A stretch of 64,000 bases of DNA. Source: Nitrosospira sp. NpAV (GTDB taxonomy: Bacteria > Pseudomonadota > Gammaproteobacteria > Burkholderiales > Nitrosomonadaceae). The notes under the pieces are model-generated. The model was not told the DNA's origin, made no database searches, and saw only the letters and a list, made by a program, of their open reading frames with translations. The stretch spans positions 124,001 through 188,000 of the forward strand of contig NZ_JXQM01000021.1 of the NCBI RefSeq assembly GCF_000832065.1. Direction: 5' to 3'. Shown here piece by piece: positions 1-7,680 of the stretch; position 1 is the first letter of the stretch, and each line of letters begins with the position of its first letter. The translations under genes and the position numbers were made by a program.

Positions 1-652
1 TAAAAGCGTGCGTGGTAAAAGTGTTAGCGGTTTGGCTGTTTCCCACCACCTGTCCGGAATTGTTGATGTCAAGACCAACGCTATGGACAAACCCGCTCAG
101 GGTGCCAAGATCGGTCATCCCTACGCCATTAGGCCCAGTGATGAAGGCGTGGCTATAACCACCATTTATCTTGTTACTGCCGGATCCTGTCACCTGTCCG
201 GAATCATTGATGCCGTAAGCGTCGCTGAAGTCCAGCCCACCGAGATCGGTCATCCCTACGCCATTGGGCCCGGTGATGAATGCCTTGGCATGATTATCAC
301 TGTTTCCCACTACCTGTCCGGAATTGTTGATACCGAAGGCGTAGCTATAACGCGCGCCCTGCGTGCCAAGGTCGGTCATCCCTATGCCGTCGGGCCCGGT
401 GATGAAGGCGTGGGCAGTATAAGGTGCGACATCAGAGAATCCCGCCACCTGTCCGGAATCGTTGATACTGCGAGCATCGGTGAAAAACTCGCCCAGCGAG
501 CCGAGATCCCTCACCTTGCCGTCAGGATTCACGATAACCGCGGGATGGGCGAAGGCCGAAGACACGAAGCCACCACCAACACTGATGCCAAGGCTTATCG
601 CAAGGATTAAACCACGAGCCCCACGGGCTTCAAAGATGCGGATGATTTTCAT
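1..652 (-). CDS. HAF-repeat exported protein (5' part, cut by window edge)
   Basis: Read on the minus strand from an ATG at 652, preceded by GGAG at a normal distance. The product starts MKIIRIFEARGARGLILA, a basic and hydrophobic stretch that fits a signal peptide ending near SSAFA. It then runs through repeated units of the form NDSGQVVG followed by HAFITGPDGVGMTDLG, about 45 residues each, still open at base 1. This is the HAF repeat seen in predicted exported, often PEP-CTERM-sorted proteins of betaproteobacteria. The same units occur in the complete protein at 27740-28870. The 3' end and any sorting tail lie outside the window. Function is unknown; a surface or matrix role is inferred only from export and repeats. 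Confidence 0.85.
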   Translation of the reverse strand, partial: MKIIRIFEARGARGLILAISLGISVGGGFVSSAFAHPAVIVNPDGKVRDLGSLGEFFTDARSINDSGQVAGFSDVAPYTAHAFITGPDGIGMTDLGTQGARYSYAFGINNSGQVVGNSDNHAKAFITGPNGVGMTDLGGLDFSDAYGINDSGQVTGSGSNKINGGYSHAFITGPNGVGMTDLGTLSGFVHSVGLDINNSGQVVGNSQTANTFTTHAF

Positions 653-1000
653 GGGAGGCGCTCCGGTAAGATGGGCTCAAGCAGGCCGGCGCAAGGCGCA
701 TTTGATAACCAGAAACATATCACCGACAGGATCGAGCCGTTGTTTAATAGGCGGACAAGATACTTTAACGACATATATACTTATATATCCATGATTTTTA
801 CGACTGTAAATCTTCCGATCGGACTATAGCAAGCCCTCTCCTTTTCGGTGATGTGTTGATCCGGCATTGCCGGAAAGTGGCGCCCACAAATCCCTGCAGG
901 TTTTCCTATTCCGGGTGCCAGGCATTTCTCTGTCACCCCGCGCACAGCAGAAGGCTGTCAATAATCAATGAGGATACGGAATGGCGCTTTCGAAGCAAGT

Positions 1001-1054
1001 GCGACAAATTGTCGCGCGGCAATATGCCGCATTCCTGCATCGATAAAAATCGAT
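1001..1054. repeat. Three adjoining inverted repeats
   Basis: GCGACAAATTGTCGC (1001-1015, 7-bp arms) is followed without a gap by GCGGCAATATGCCGC (1016-1030, 6-bp arms). After 8 bp comes ATCGATAAAAATCGAT (1039-1054, 6-bp arms). The cluster lies about 350 bp upstream of the HAF gene start. Dyads of this size often bind dimeric regulators, but no protein can be named. Confidence 0.55.
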
Positions 1055-1750
1055 TATTCTGATGGCGGATACTATTTCAAGAGCTGGATAGTTGCCACGC
1101 TTAACAAGAGTGTCTGTCATTGCGATTCAAGTGTTGTCGCAAGCTTGTAGTTCCATGGTTGTTTTACGTGTTACTTTCCTTCAAATTCCGGGTTCGTCGC
1201 ACCTTGCTCTAGGTGTTACGAACCCTTCTCTTTTTCAGAAATATGACTTACTGCCATCGAGTGCGGGAATTTCTTGCATCAACTGTCTTTGATAAAACGA
1301 AATGCGGCAGCCCTCAATAGATGTCAGCCAACCCGATGATAAGTACTGCGCGCGAACGCTTCCACCCTCCCGGCAGCGCGCTATCCAACAATTTGCCCAG
1401 GTATCGTTCTGAGGGCAAGACGCACGGGAAAACAGGCATTTCCTTTCCATACAGCCTTAACATCTGGATTGCTCGATGACCTTTCTGGGCAAGGCCGAGA
1501 TGATGGCAATTGCCGGGCGGCCAAACGATCGCTGGGGCCAGGTCGGGTGTTGTTTAAGTGGATGGCAAGACTCTTTTCCAAGATCCAGTGTTGCTTTACT
1601 ATCAGTGAAATAGTTCGGTATTTCAGGGATTCCCAAGCTAAGATAGCCAGGCTGATAAGCAATGGAAAAGTCGTCACCCATCGCAATACGTCCCCCGAGT
1701 TTACAATATGTTAACCAATATTTAATATCTATCCTGTCACGATGGAATGG

Positions 1751-1767
1751 CAAGATTATCAATCTTG
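1751..1767 (+). promoter_or_regulatory. Operator-like dyad before the XRE regulator
   Basis: CAAGATTATCAATCTTG is a perfect inverted repeat with 7-bp arms and a 3-bp spacer, ending 9 bp before the ATG at 1777. XRE-family repressors commonly bind such dyads over their own promoters, so autoregulation is a reasonable inference. Its position also argues that the upstream in-frame ATG at 1747 is not the real start. Confidence 0.5.
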
Positions 1768-1776
1768 AGATATAAG

Positions 1777-2118
1777 ATGAATATGGGACCGAGACTTATT
1801 GAATTGAGGCGTAAATACAAACTCAGCCAGACTCAGCTAGGGGAAATATGCGGGGTCTCGAAAGCCGCCGTGTCGCAATGGGAAACCGGTGTTTCCACGC
1901 CGGAAATCAGGAAGCTTCTCATTATCCGGTCCAAACTCGCTTTTTCCTTCGACTGGCTGATTACCGGCGAGGGCGAGATAGACTCTGATTTCCTTTCGGC
2001 TGGCAAGGAGCGGCGCCAGCGGACACGGCGGGATAGCCGGTACGACAGGCGAAAAATGGATAGGCGGGGCAGGCCTGACAGGCGTCGAGCCACGGGCACC
2101 AATGAAATTGTTTCATAA
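1777..2118 (+). CDS. XRE-family helix-turn-helix regulator with arginine-rich tail
   Basis: A 113-residue protein when started at 1777. Residues 4-60 form a Cro/CI-type HTH: LIELRRKYKLSQTQLGEI, then VSKAAVSQWETG as the recognition helix region, and the usual WLITGEG ending. It is therefore a DNA-binding regulator. The C-terminal 45 residues are unusual, with about fifteen arginines arranged in RR pairs, which suggests extra nucleic-acid contact. An in-frame ATG lies 30 bp upstream, but a dyad occupies that stretch. The two-component pair downstream is 340 bp away, so it is probably a separate transcript. Targets are unknown. Confidence 0.85.
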   Translation: MNMGPRLIELRRKYKLSQTQLGEICGVSKAAVSQWETGVSTPEIRKLLIIRSKLAFSFDWLITGEGEIDSDFLSAGKERRQRTRRDSRYDRRKMDRRGRPDRRRATGTNEIVS

Positions 2119-2455
2119 GAAGGCATCACAATCATGGTGATAGGCTCCCCTCCCCTGCGCGCCTGAAGCTCTCTCGCAACTTGTCTCGCCATCATTTCGC
2201 ACCCTAAAGGATTATCTGGGTTAAAATCCGGCAGCTGATCCCCTTTGCAAGACAATATCATTGATCCACAAAGAATTTCTGCCTCGTGCGGCCTTCACAC
2301 TCATGGATAGGTTCGCTACGGGCCGGATTTCGGATAAACTTGGCGGTGTAGTAATCTCGCGATGACGCTTTGGTGAGCGAGGCCGGGTGGCTGATCGCGA
2401 TTGTCGACGGGGAATGGGCGAAAACATCAGATTGATCGAACGATGAAAGTCCTCA
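2119..2455. other. Intergenic region without a recognised gene
   Basis: About 340 bp between the XRE gene and the histidine kinase gene. No coding frame is credible. It contains GGATTATCTGGGTT at 2209-2222, the reverse complement of a 14-mer also present at 43998-44011 with further similarity beside it, possibly a short mobile-element scar. The kinase promoter should lie near its right end, but no clear -35/-10 pair was recognised. Confidence 0.4.
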
Positions 2456-4255
2456 ATGGCCTGCAAGGATAATAGCTCCGCCAATGCCAATGCAGCTCGT
2501 CACGCCGCAGGAACGTCTGCGGGCGCGGAGCAGGCGCTGCGCGAGCGTCTGAAGGAAATCACCTGTCTCTACGAGATTCGCCGTGGCATGGGGCTGGAGT
2601 TACCGGTGGATAATGTCTGCCAGCAGATCTTTGAGCACCTGATACCCGCCATGCAATTCCCCGAAATTGCCACTGCCATGATTGAACTCGACGGCAGACG
2701 CTTTACCTCCGAGAATCATGGCCAGGGCTTGACGCACGAGCTGCAGTCGAAGATCAGCGCCAACAGCGAATTTCGCGGCCAGTTGCGCGTGTTCTATCCA
2801 GAGGACAAACCCTTTCTGATACCGGAAGAGCAGCACCTCATCGATGCTGTCGCGAGCGATCTGGCGCGATGGCTCGAGCGCAAACAGATTGATGAAACGC
2901 TGCGCGAGCGTCTAAAGGAAATTACCTGTCTCTATGAGATTCGCCGTGGCATGGGACTGGAATTATCGGTGAACAGCGTCTGCCAGAGCATTTTTGAGCA
3001 CCTGATACCCGCCATGCAATTCCCCGAAATTGCCACCGCCGTGATCGAGCTCGATGGCAGGCGCTTCACCTCCGAGAATCATGGCCAGGGCCTGACGCAC
3101 GAGCTGCAGTCCAAGCTTAGCGCCAACAATAAGCCCTGCGGCCAGTTGCGCGTGTTCTATCCTGAAGACAAACCGTTCCTGATACCGGAAGAGCAGCGGC
3201 TCATCGATGCCGTCGCGAGTGATCTGGAGCGATGGTTTGAGCGCAAACAGATCGATGAGGCGCTGCATGAACGTCTAAAGGAAATCACCTGTCTCTATGA
3301 GATTCGCCGTGGCATGGGGCTAGAGCTATCGGTGGAAGCCGCCTGTCAGCATATTTTCGAGTACCTGATACCGGCCATGCAATTCCCTGAAATTGCCACT
3401 GCCATGATCGAGCTCGACAACAGGCGCTTTTCCTCCGAGAACCATGGCCAAGGCCTTACGCACGAGCTGCAGTCGAAGATTAGCGCCAATAATAGGCTCT
3501 GCGGCCAATTGCGTGTGTTCTATCCCGAAGACAAGCCGTTTCTGGTGCCCGAAGAGCAGCGGCTCATCGATGCCGTCGCGAGCGATCTGGAGGGATGGCT
3601 CGAACGCAAACGCCTGGAACAAGCTCTGATTTCCATCGCGGAAGAGCAGCAGCGGTTGATCGGGCAGGAGTTGCACGATAATCTCGGGCAGCAAATTGCG
3701 GCGATCAGCTATCAAGCCAAGGCGCTGGAGAAAAAAATATCTGCATCGGCCTGTGGGGATGCGGCAACGGTCGCCGCATCCATCGCGACACAAGCGCAGG
3801 TCGCCGTAATGCAATGCAAGCAGATCGCACAAGGGTTGCTTCCGTTTGAGCTGGAGACCAATGGCCTGACGGCTGCATTGCGGGCATTTGCATCGAGAAT
3901 CGCAATCACGTATAAAATTACCTGCGATTTTGTATACGAAAACGAAATCCTCATCAAGGATAAGGAGTCTGCGCTCAATCTTTACCGGATTGCTCAGGAA
4001 GCCACCAACAATGCGATACGCCACGGCGGCGCGCAACATGTGACTATCTCGCTGGCCACCGAGGGAGAAATGCTCCACCTATCGATACGCGATAATGGCA
4101 GCGGCTTCGCCGGTACCGATATAAAACACGAAGTGACACCCGGGATGGGCATTAAAATCATGCAATACCGTGCCAGGCAACTCGGTGCGACGCTGGAATT
4201 CCTGTCGCGTGCGGAAGGGGGAGTGGAAGTGCGGCTGGAAATGCGAATGGCTTAG
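2456..4255 (+). CDS. NarX/UhpB-type sensor histidine kinase with triplicated sensor module
   Basis: A 599-residue soluble sensor kinase with no membrane segment. Residues 28-390 are three tandem copies of a 121-residue module (RLKEITCLYEIRRGMGLEL ... RVFYPEDKPFLIPEEQ) resembling a small GAF-like domain. A HisKA_3 dimerisation domain follows, with QELHDNLGQQ and phospho-acceptor His407. The HATPase domain ends it, showing EATNNAIRHG and DNGSGF motifs. It should autophosphorylate and pass the phosphate to the NarL-type regulator 12 bp downstream. The modules are nearly identical in DNA as well as protein, which points to recent duplication or gene conversion. The ligand is unknown. Confidence 0.9.
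   Translation: MACKDNSSANANAARHAAGTSAGAEQALRERLKEITCLYEIRRGMGLELPVDNVCQQIFEHLIPAMQFPEIATAMIELDGRRFTSENHGQGLTHELQSKISANSEFRGQLRVFYPEDKPFLIPEEQHLIDAVASDLARWLERKQIDETLRERLKEITCLYEIRRGMGLELSVNSVCQSIFEHLIPAMQFPEIATAVIELDGRRFTSENHGQGLTHELQSKLSANNKPCGQLRVFYPEDKPFLIPEEQRLIDAVASDLERWFERKQIDEALHERLKEITCLYEIRRGMGLELSVEAACQHIFEYLIPAMQFPEIATAMIELDNRRFSSENHGQGLTHELQSKISANNRLCGQLRVFYPEDKPFLVPEEQRLIDAVASDLEGWLERKRLEQALISIAEEQQRLIGQELHDNLGQQIAAISYQAKALEKKISASACGDAATVAASIATQAQVAVMQCKQIAQGLLPFELETNGLTAALRAFASRIAITYKITCDFVYENEILIKDKESALNLYRIAQEATNNAIRHGGAQHVTISLATEGEMLHLSIRDNGSGFAGTDIKHEVTPGMGIKIMQYRARQLGATLEFLSRAEGGVEVRLEMRMA
2537..3625 (+). repeat. Three tandem 363-bp coding repeats
   Basis: Copies begin at 2537, 2900 and 3263, giving an exact period of 363 bp (121 codons) inside the kinase gene. 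Most differences are third-position changes. The block preserves the reading frame, so copy number could change by recombination without breaking the kinase. Confidence 0.9.
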
Positions 4256-4267
4256 GAGTCTCCGAAT

Positions 4268-4924
4268 ATGTCAGTCTTGAAAGCGCAAGTAATGCTGGTG
4301 GACGATCATGCCATGTTGCGGCATGGCATGGCGATGCTCATCAATCTTGAGCCGGATATGGAGGTATTTGCCGAGGCCGGCGATGGCGACGAAGCGCTGG
4401 CCATACTCAAAGCGGGACATCAAGCCGATATCGTTTTGATGGATGTGTCTCTCAAGACCCTTTCCGGTTTTGAGGTCATAAAAAGCATGCATAATCTGAT
4501 TTCCACACTTCCCGTACTCGTCGTTTCCATGCATGACGAAGGCGCATATGCGGAACGCGCTTTACGGGCCGGTGCGCGGGGCTATGTGATGAAGCAGGAG
4601 CCGGGTGATGTACTGGTGACCGCTATCCGCGAGGTATTAAAGGGAAACGTTTATCTAAGCAAGCAGATGCATGCCCGGCTCCTGAATCGGGTCGTGACCG
4701 GAAATTCTGAGCCTGAGCCGTTGATCAACAGTTTGACGCCCAGTGAGTTCGAAGTGTTGCACTTGATAGGATCCGGGCATAGCAGTCAGGAAATTGCCAA
4801 GTTACTCAACCGCAGTATTAAAACTATCGAAACGCATCGTTTCAACATTCGCACCAAGCTGAATTTGAGAGACGGCGCCGATTTGATACGTTATGCCACC
4901 CACTGGATTTCGGAAGCGCAATAG
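4268..4924 (+). CDS. NarL/FixJ-family response regulator
   Basis: A 218-residue regulator. The receiver domain (about 6-122) shows the acidic pair VDDH, phospho-acceptor Asp59 in IVLMDVS and the conserved Lys109 in GYVMKQ. The LuxR-type HTH (about 150-210) contains LTPSEFEVLHLI and IAKLLNRSIKTIETH. It lies 12 bp after the kinase gene and is surely its cognate partner. LuxR-type outputs bind short dyads; the GGGTTTCCC dyad module beginning 150 bp downstream is a candidate target, but that is inference from proximity alone. Confidence 0.92.
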   Translation: MSVLKAQVMLVDDHAMLRHGMAMLINLEPDMEVFAEAGDGDEALAILKAGHQADIVLMDVSLKTLSGFEVIKSMHNLISTLPVLVVSMHDEGAYAERALRAGARGYVMKQEPGDVLVTAIREVLKGNVYLSKQMHARLLNRVVTGNSEPEPLINSLTPSEFEVLHLIGSGHSSQEIAKLLNRSIKTIETHRFNIRTKLNLRDGADLIRYATHWISEAQ

Positions 4925-4940
4925 CAGGCGCATGCGTACC

Positions 4941-4961
4941 CGACCGGAAACCGGCGTTTTT
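4941..4961 (+). terminator. Probable Rho-independent terminator
   Basis: CGACCGGAAACCGGCG forms a short GC-rich stem with one bulged base, followed by TTTTT. It lies 17 bp after the response regulator stop codon, as expected for the end of the kinase/regulator transcript. Confidence 0.5.
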
Positions 4962-5075
4962 CGAGCGATCTGATTTTATCCCAGGTTGTCTGGATGCGTT
5001 CCGGCTGATTTTCTTCAAAGTTGTCTTCCGCGTTATCGGTATCCACATTAACCACTTCCGGCATACAAATGTTGC

Positions 5076-5115
5076 CTAAGGGTTTCCCTTAGTATAAAAC
5101 CAGGGTTTCCCCAAT
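5076..5115 (+). promoter_or_regulatory. GGGTTTCCC dyad module, copy 1
   Basis: A perfect dyad CTAAGGGTTTCCCTTAG (5076-5092) is followed 11 bp later by a second GGGTTTCCCC box (5103-5112). TATACT just downstream is a plausible -10. The same 40-bp arrangement recurs at 8286-8325 and 10208-10247, in the same orientation towards genes of the same family. This strongly suggests a shared activator or repressor site upstream of the promoter. Confidence 0.75.
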
Positions 5116-5176
5116 ATACTCAATAGCATGGACCGAGCTAGGATGGGCTTGCCGTCATTCTATATGGGTTGCTACC

Positions 5177-5635
5177 ATGAAGACAAAATTGGGAACATTT
5201 GTTGCGGTCCTCTCCATGCTTGGTCTATTAGCGTCCTGTGCGCAAACGGGGCCTCTCGAAAAACAGAGTGATGATATTCACAAGGCTGCGCAGAATGCCA
5301 GAACCTATGCCGACCATGAAAAATTGGCAAAGCAATATGCAAATACGGCCAAAGAAATACAGATAAAAGCGGAAGAGCAAAAGAAACTGCTTCAGCACTA
5401 TGAAGAAAAAGGCTATCTCTACGGTAGACAGGCGCAAGATATCCAATCACGCACCTGGGCCTTGCTGAACAAATATGAGCAAGCCGCGGAGGAAAACATA
5501 CATCAGGCTGCTTTTCACCAGAGAATGGCATCGGAGCTTGCGAAGCGTGATTATGCCACTCCAGCGGAAACACCGAGCCAGCGGAATCGGGAAAACAAGG
5601 CCAAGATCGGATCAGATCCCAAAGACCGGATTTAA
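5177..5635 (+). CDS. Small helical lipoprotein, divergent member of the local paralogue family
   Basis: A 152-residue protein with a lipoprotein signal peptide: MKTK, a hydrophobic run, then lipobox LLASC with Cys21. The mature part is rich in Ala, Glu, Gln and Lys and predicted helical. The segment HYEEKGYLYGRQAQD followed by LLNKYEQAAEENIHQAA matches the proteins at 7681-8103, 8927-9355 and 9598-10023. It is therefore the lipid-anchored cousin of those secreted proteins. It sits behind the same GGGTTTCCC module but lacks the 19-bp repeats. No Pfam name comes to mind, and the role (envelope or periplasmic) is inferred from targeting only. Confidence 0.8.
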   Translation: MKTKLGTFVAVLSMLGLLASCAQTGPLEKQSDDIHKAAQNARTYADHEKLAKQYANTAKEIQIKAEEQKKLLQHYEEKGYLYGRQAQDIQSRTWALLNKYEQAAEENIHQAAFHQRMASELAKRDYATPAETPSQRNRENKAKIGSDPKDRI

Positions 5636-5637
5636 TC

Positions 5638-6021
5638 TCATTCGGCGATTGACCGCCATGACCATGACAGAAGTTTTCTATTTTCTGGATTGAGTCGGTG
5701 TCGCGAGTGCGACAGCTTGAGTGTCACGACACCTACGACAATCAGCGCAACACCCATGTACCTGGCGAATGACGCCGGATCGCCGTAATACAGTATGCCA
5801 ACCAGGAACGCTCCCGCAGCGCCGATACCCGTCCAGACCGCATAGGCGGTTCCAATCGGGATGTGGCGCTGGGCAAGCCACAGCAAGAAGCCGCTGACAC
5901 ACATGAACCCAATAGCCACGGCGATCCCGGTCCAGCGCGTCTACGGTTCTTGGGCCATCTTCAGGCCGACTGGCCAGCTAATCTCAAAAAGGCCGGCGAG
6001 AACGAGGTACACCCAACTCAT
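5638..6021 (-). pseudogene. SMR-family transporter (SugE/Gdx-like) interrupted by an amber codon
   Basis: On the minus strand an ATG at 6021 opens MSWVYLVLAGLFEISWPVGL, a typical first SMR helix with the essential Glu13. Codon 27 is TAG (5943-5941). The same frame then continues through helices 2-4, including IPIGTAYAVWTGIGAAGAF and ALIVVGVVTLKLS, diagnostic of SugE/Gdx guanidinium exporters. An internal ATG at 5919 would give a 93-residue product lacking the glutamate helix, hence non-functional. The C-terminus is also longer than the usual 105 residues. A sequencing error or suppression of TAG cannot be excluded. Confidence 0.8.
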
Positions 6022-6197
6022 CTGTTCTTATCCTATCTTCTGGCAGGTGACGACTTCGGGAGGACGGGAGGACAGTTCAATGTATCCAAACTTTCTACCG
6101 AAATCGTTAGATTCATAGATCAGGATGTGCGATCTCGCATTCACCGTCGGTATTAACAAATAACTTGATAACTCCCTTATTTACAAACGAACGCCTA

Positions 6198-7469
6198 TTA
6201 TACGCTTCGAGGTGTTCCTTCTTCATTTCCTACAACCGCATCGATTTGGACCAAAGCATCATTAAGTAAAGCCGATACGCCAATTATTCTTCGTGCAGGA
6301 ACACCGCCTGGGAAGAATATTGCGTAAGCTTCATCTACAGCATCGATATCCGCGATATTTTTAAGAGCGATATTTATTTTGACTACATCGGCCATATCGT
6401 GGCCGATACTTTCTAAAATCGCCTTGATATTTTTTAAGCACTGGCCAGCCTGCTCTTTTACACCGCCAGCTACCATTTTTCCAGATTTTGGATCGATACC
6501 TGATTGAGCGGAAATATGGTTGTAATGAGAAAAAGCTACCGTTTGTGTAGATAGAGAACTTTTTGGTGCATTATCCGTATTGTTCGCTTCTATGATAATT
6601 CCATGCCTGTCTTCGACAGCTTGTGGGGGTGTGCCGTCTCCGTGCGACACAACTGCTTCAATTTGTACCAAAGCATGCATGGGTAAAGCTGCAACTTCAA
6701 CTATTGTCCGTGCAGGAAAATAGCCTACGGCCCTGGCGATACCCGAGTCCGGGAAAAATGTTTTATAAACTTCGTTTACAGCTTCAATATCCGAAAGGTT
6801 TTTAAGGAATACTGTGATTCTGACAATATCGTCAAAAGGAACATCGATACTTTCTAGAATTGCCTTGATATTTTTTAAGCACTGTCTAGCCTGCTCTTTT
6901 ACACCACCCGCTACAATTATTCCGGATTTTGGATCAATAGGTAATTGAGCTGAAATATTATTGTAGTGAGAAAAAGCCACTGTTTGGGTAGAGAGAGAAT
7001 TTTTTGGTGCATTCTCCGTATTATTTGTAAGTTTTATGAGGTCGCCTGCCTGCGGTGCGTTTGGAATTGAGCCTACACCGTTTGAAACAAGTGCTTCAAC
7101 TTGTACCAAAGCATCCATAGGTAAAGCTGCAACTGCGACTGTCGTCCGTGTAGGAACATAGGTCGGGAAGAATGTTTTATAAACTTCGTCTACAGCGTCA
7201 ACATCTGAGATATTCTTAACGAATACAGTGATTCTAATAACATCGCTCATAGCATGATCGATGCTTTCTACGATTGCCTTGATATTTTTAAAGCACTGTC
7301 CAGCCTGCTCTTTTACACCACCCGCTACTATTTCACCAGATTTTGGATCGATAGGTAGTTGAGCTGAAAGATTGTTGTAATGAGAGAAAGCTACAGTTTG
7401 TGAACATGGACCTAATCCTTTTGGAGCATTATTGGTATTTCTTGCTAATACAGCATTATAGCCACTCAT
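6198..7469 (-). CDS. Three fused RidA/YjgF-type domains
   Basis: A 423-residue cytoplasmic protein of three similar modules, at about 1-130, 145-280 and 295-420. Each carries TVAFSHYN, IVAGGVKEQA and a C-terminal strand containing the RidA active-site arginine (VPTRTTV, FPARTIV, VPARRII). The glutamate that follows in RidA is E in domains 1 and 2 but D in domain 3. RidA proteins are homotrimers with active sites at subunit interfaces that deaminate reactive enamines, so this looks like a single-chain trimer. The leader contains the same 19-bp repeats as the neighbouring exported-protein genes. It probably shares a transcript with the gene at 7681-8103. Confidence 0.85.
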   Translation of the reverse strand: MSGYNAVLARNTNNAPKGLGPCSQTVAFSHYNNLSAQLPIDPKSGEIVAGGVKEQAGQCFKNIKAIVESIDHAMSDVIRITVFVKNISDVDAVDEVYKTFFPTYVPTRTTVAVAALPMDALVQVEALVSNGVGSIPNAPQAGDLIKLTNNTENAPKNSLSTQTVAFSHYNNISAQLPIDPKSGIIVAGGVKEQARQCLKNIKAILESIDVPFDDIVRITVFLKNLSDIEAVNEVYKTFFPDSGIARAVGYFPARTIVEVAALPMHALVQIEAVVSHGDGTPPQAVEDRHGIIIEANNTDNAPKSSLSTQTVAFSHYNHISAQSGIDPKSGKMVAGGVKEQAGQCLKNIKAILESIGHDMADVVKINIALKNIADIDAVDEAYAIFFPGGVPARRIIGVSALLNDALVQIDAVVGNEEGTPRSV

Positions 7470-7503
7470 GATATTTCTCTTTTTCAGTTATAACTTAAAT
7501 ATC

Positions 7504-7621
7504 GGACAGATAGTCCGAGTCCTTTTTGCTACGGACGAATGGTCAGAGTCCTGAGATAAACCGGCATTACGCCGACGGACAAGGTATTCAGAGTCCTGCT
7601 ACGGACGGGTGGTCAGAGTCC
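7504..7621 (-). repeat. 19-bp GGAC...GTCC repeat array A (4 copies)
   Basis: Copies at 7504-7522, 7533-7551, 7577-7596 and 7603-7621 follow the plus-strand consensus GGACGGATGGTCAGAGTCC. The third is a 20-bp variant. The array fills the spacer between the 7681-8103 gene and the triple RidA gene, so it would be transcribed as a leader for the latter. Spacers are 7-25 bp and irregular. Confidence 0.85.
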
Positions 7622-7628
7622 TGAGATA

Positions 7629-7666
7629 GCAGGCAAATCCCCTGGTGCATCCGAGTTTGCCTTGCC
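7629..7666 (-). other. Hairpin after stop codon of the 7681-8103 gene
   Basis: On the transcribed strand GGCAAACTC ... GATTTGCC forms a stem 15-50 nt past the stop codon, with no T-run. Similar hairpins follow the paralogues (9543-9584, and around 8888-8915). They may protect 3' ends or cause partial termination ahead of the downstream gene. Confidence 0.5.
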
Positions 7667-7680
7667 AAATATGGATTGTA

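Larger units (their letters stand above)
653..1776. other. Long non-coding stretch with several dyads
   Basis: No convincing gene is seen; open frames here are short, overlap on both strands and match no family I recognise. It holds three adjoining dyads at 1001-1054. There is also a hairpin at 1190-1225 (GGGTTCGT ... ACGAACCC with inner ACCT/AGGT), followed on the plus strand by a T-rich run that could act as a terminator. The right end carries the XRE gene's likely promoter and operator dyad. The left end should carry the promoter of the HAF gene. Confidence 0.5.

Noticed and set aside
8-610. A 200-codon plus-strand open frame with regular repeats
   Set aside because: It is the antisense of the HAF-repeat gene on the minus strand, whose frame has a signal peptide, a ribosome-binding site and the known repeat.
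1711-1725. TTAACCAATATTTAA shared with 18211-18225 upstream of two regulator genes
   Set aside because: A 15-base AT-rich match is expected a few times by chance in a window this size.
3326-4078. A 250-codon minus-strand frame
   Set aside because: Antisense shadow of the histidine kinase gene; the plus strand shows all kinase motifs.
6022-6197. Guanidine riboswitch upstream of the sugE-like pseudogene
   Set aside because: GGACGGG-like stretches are seen, but I could not form the paired ACGR-loop hairpins or the ykkC core.
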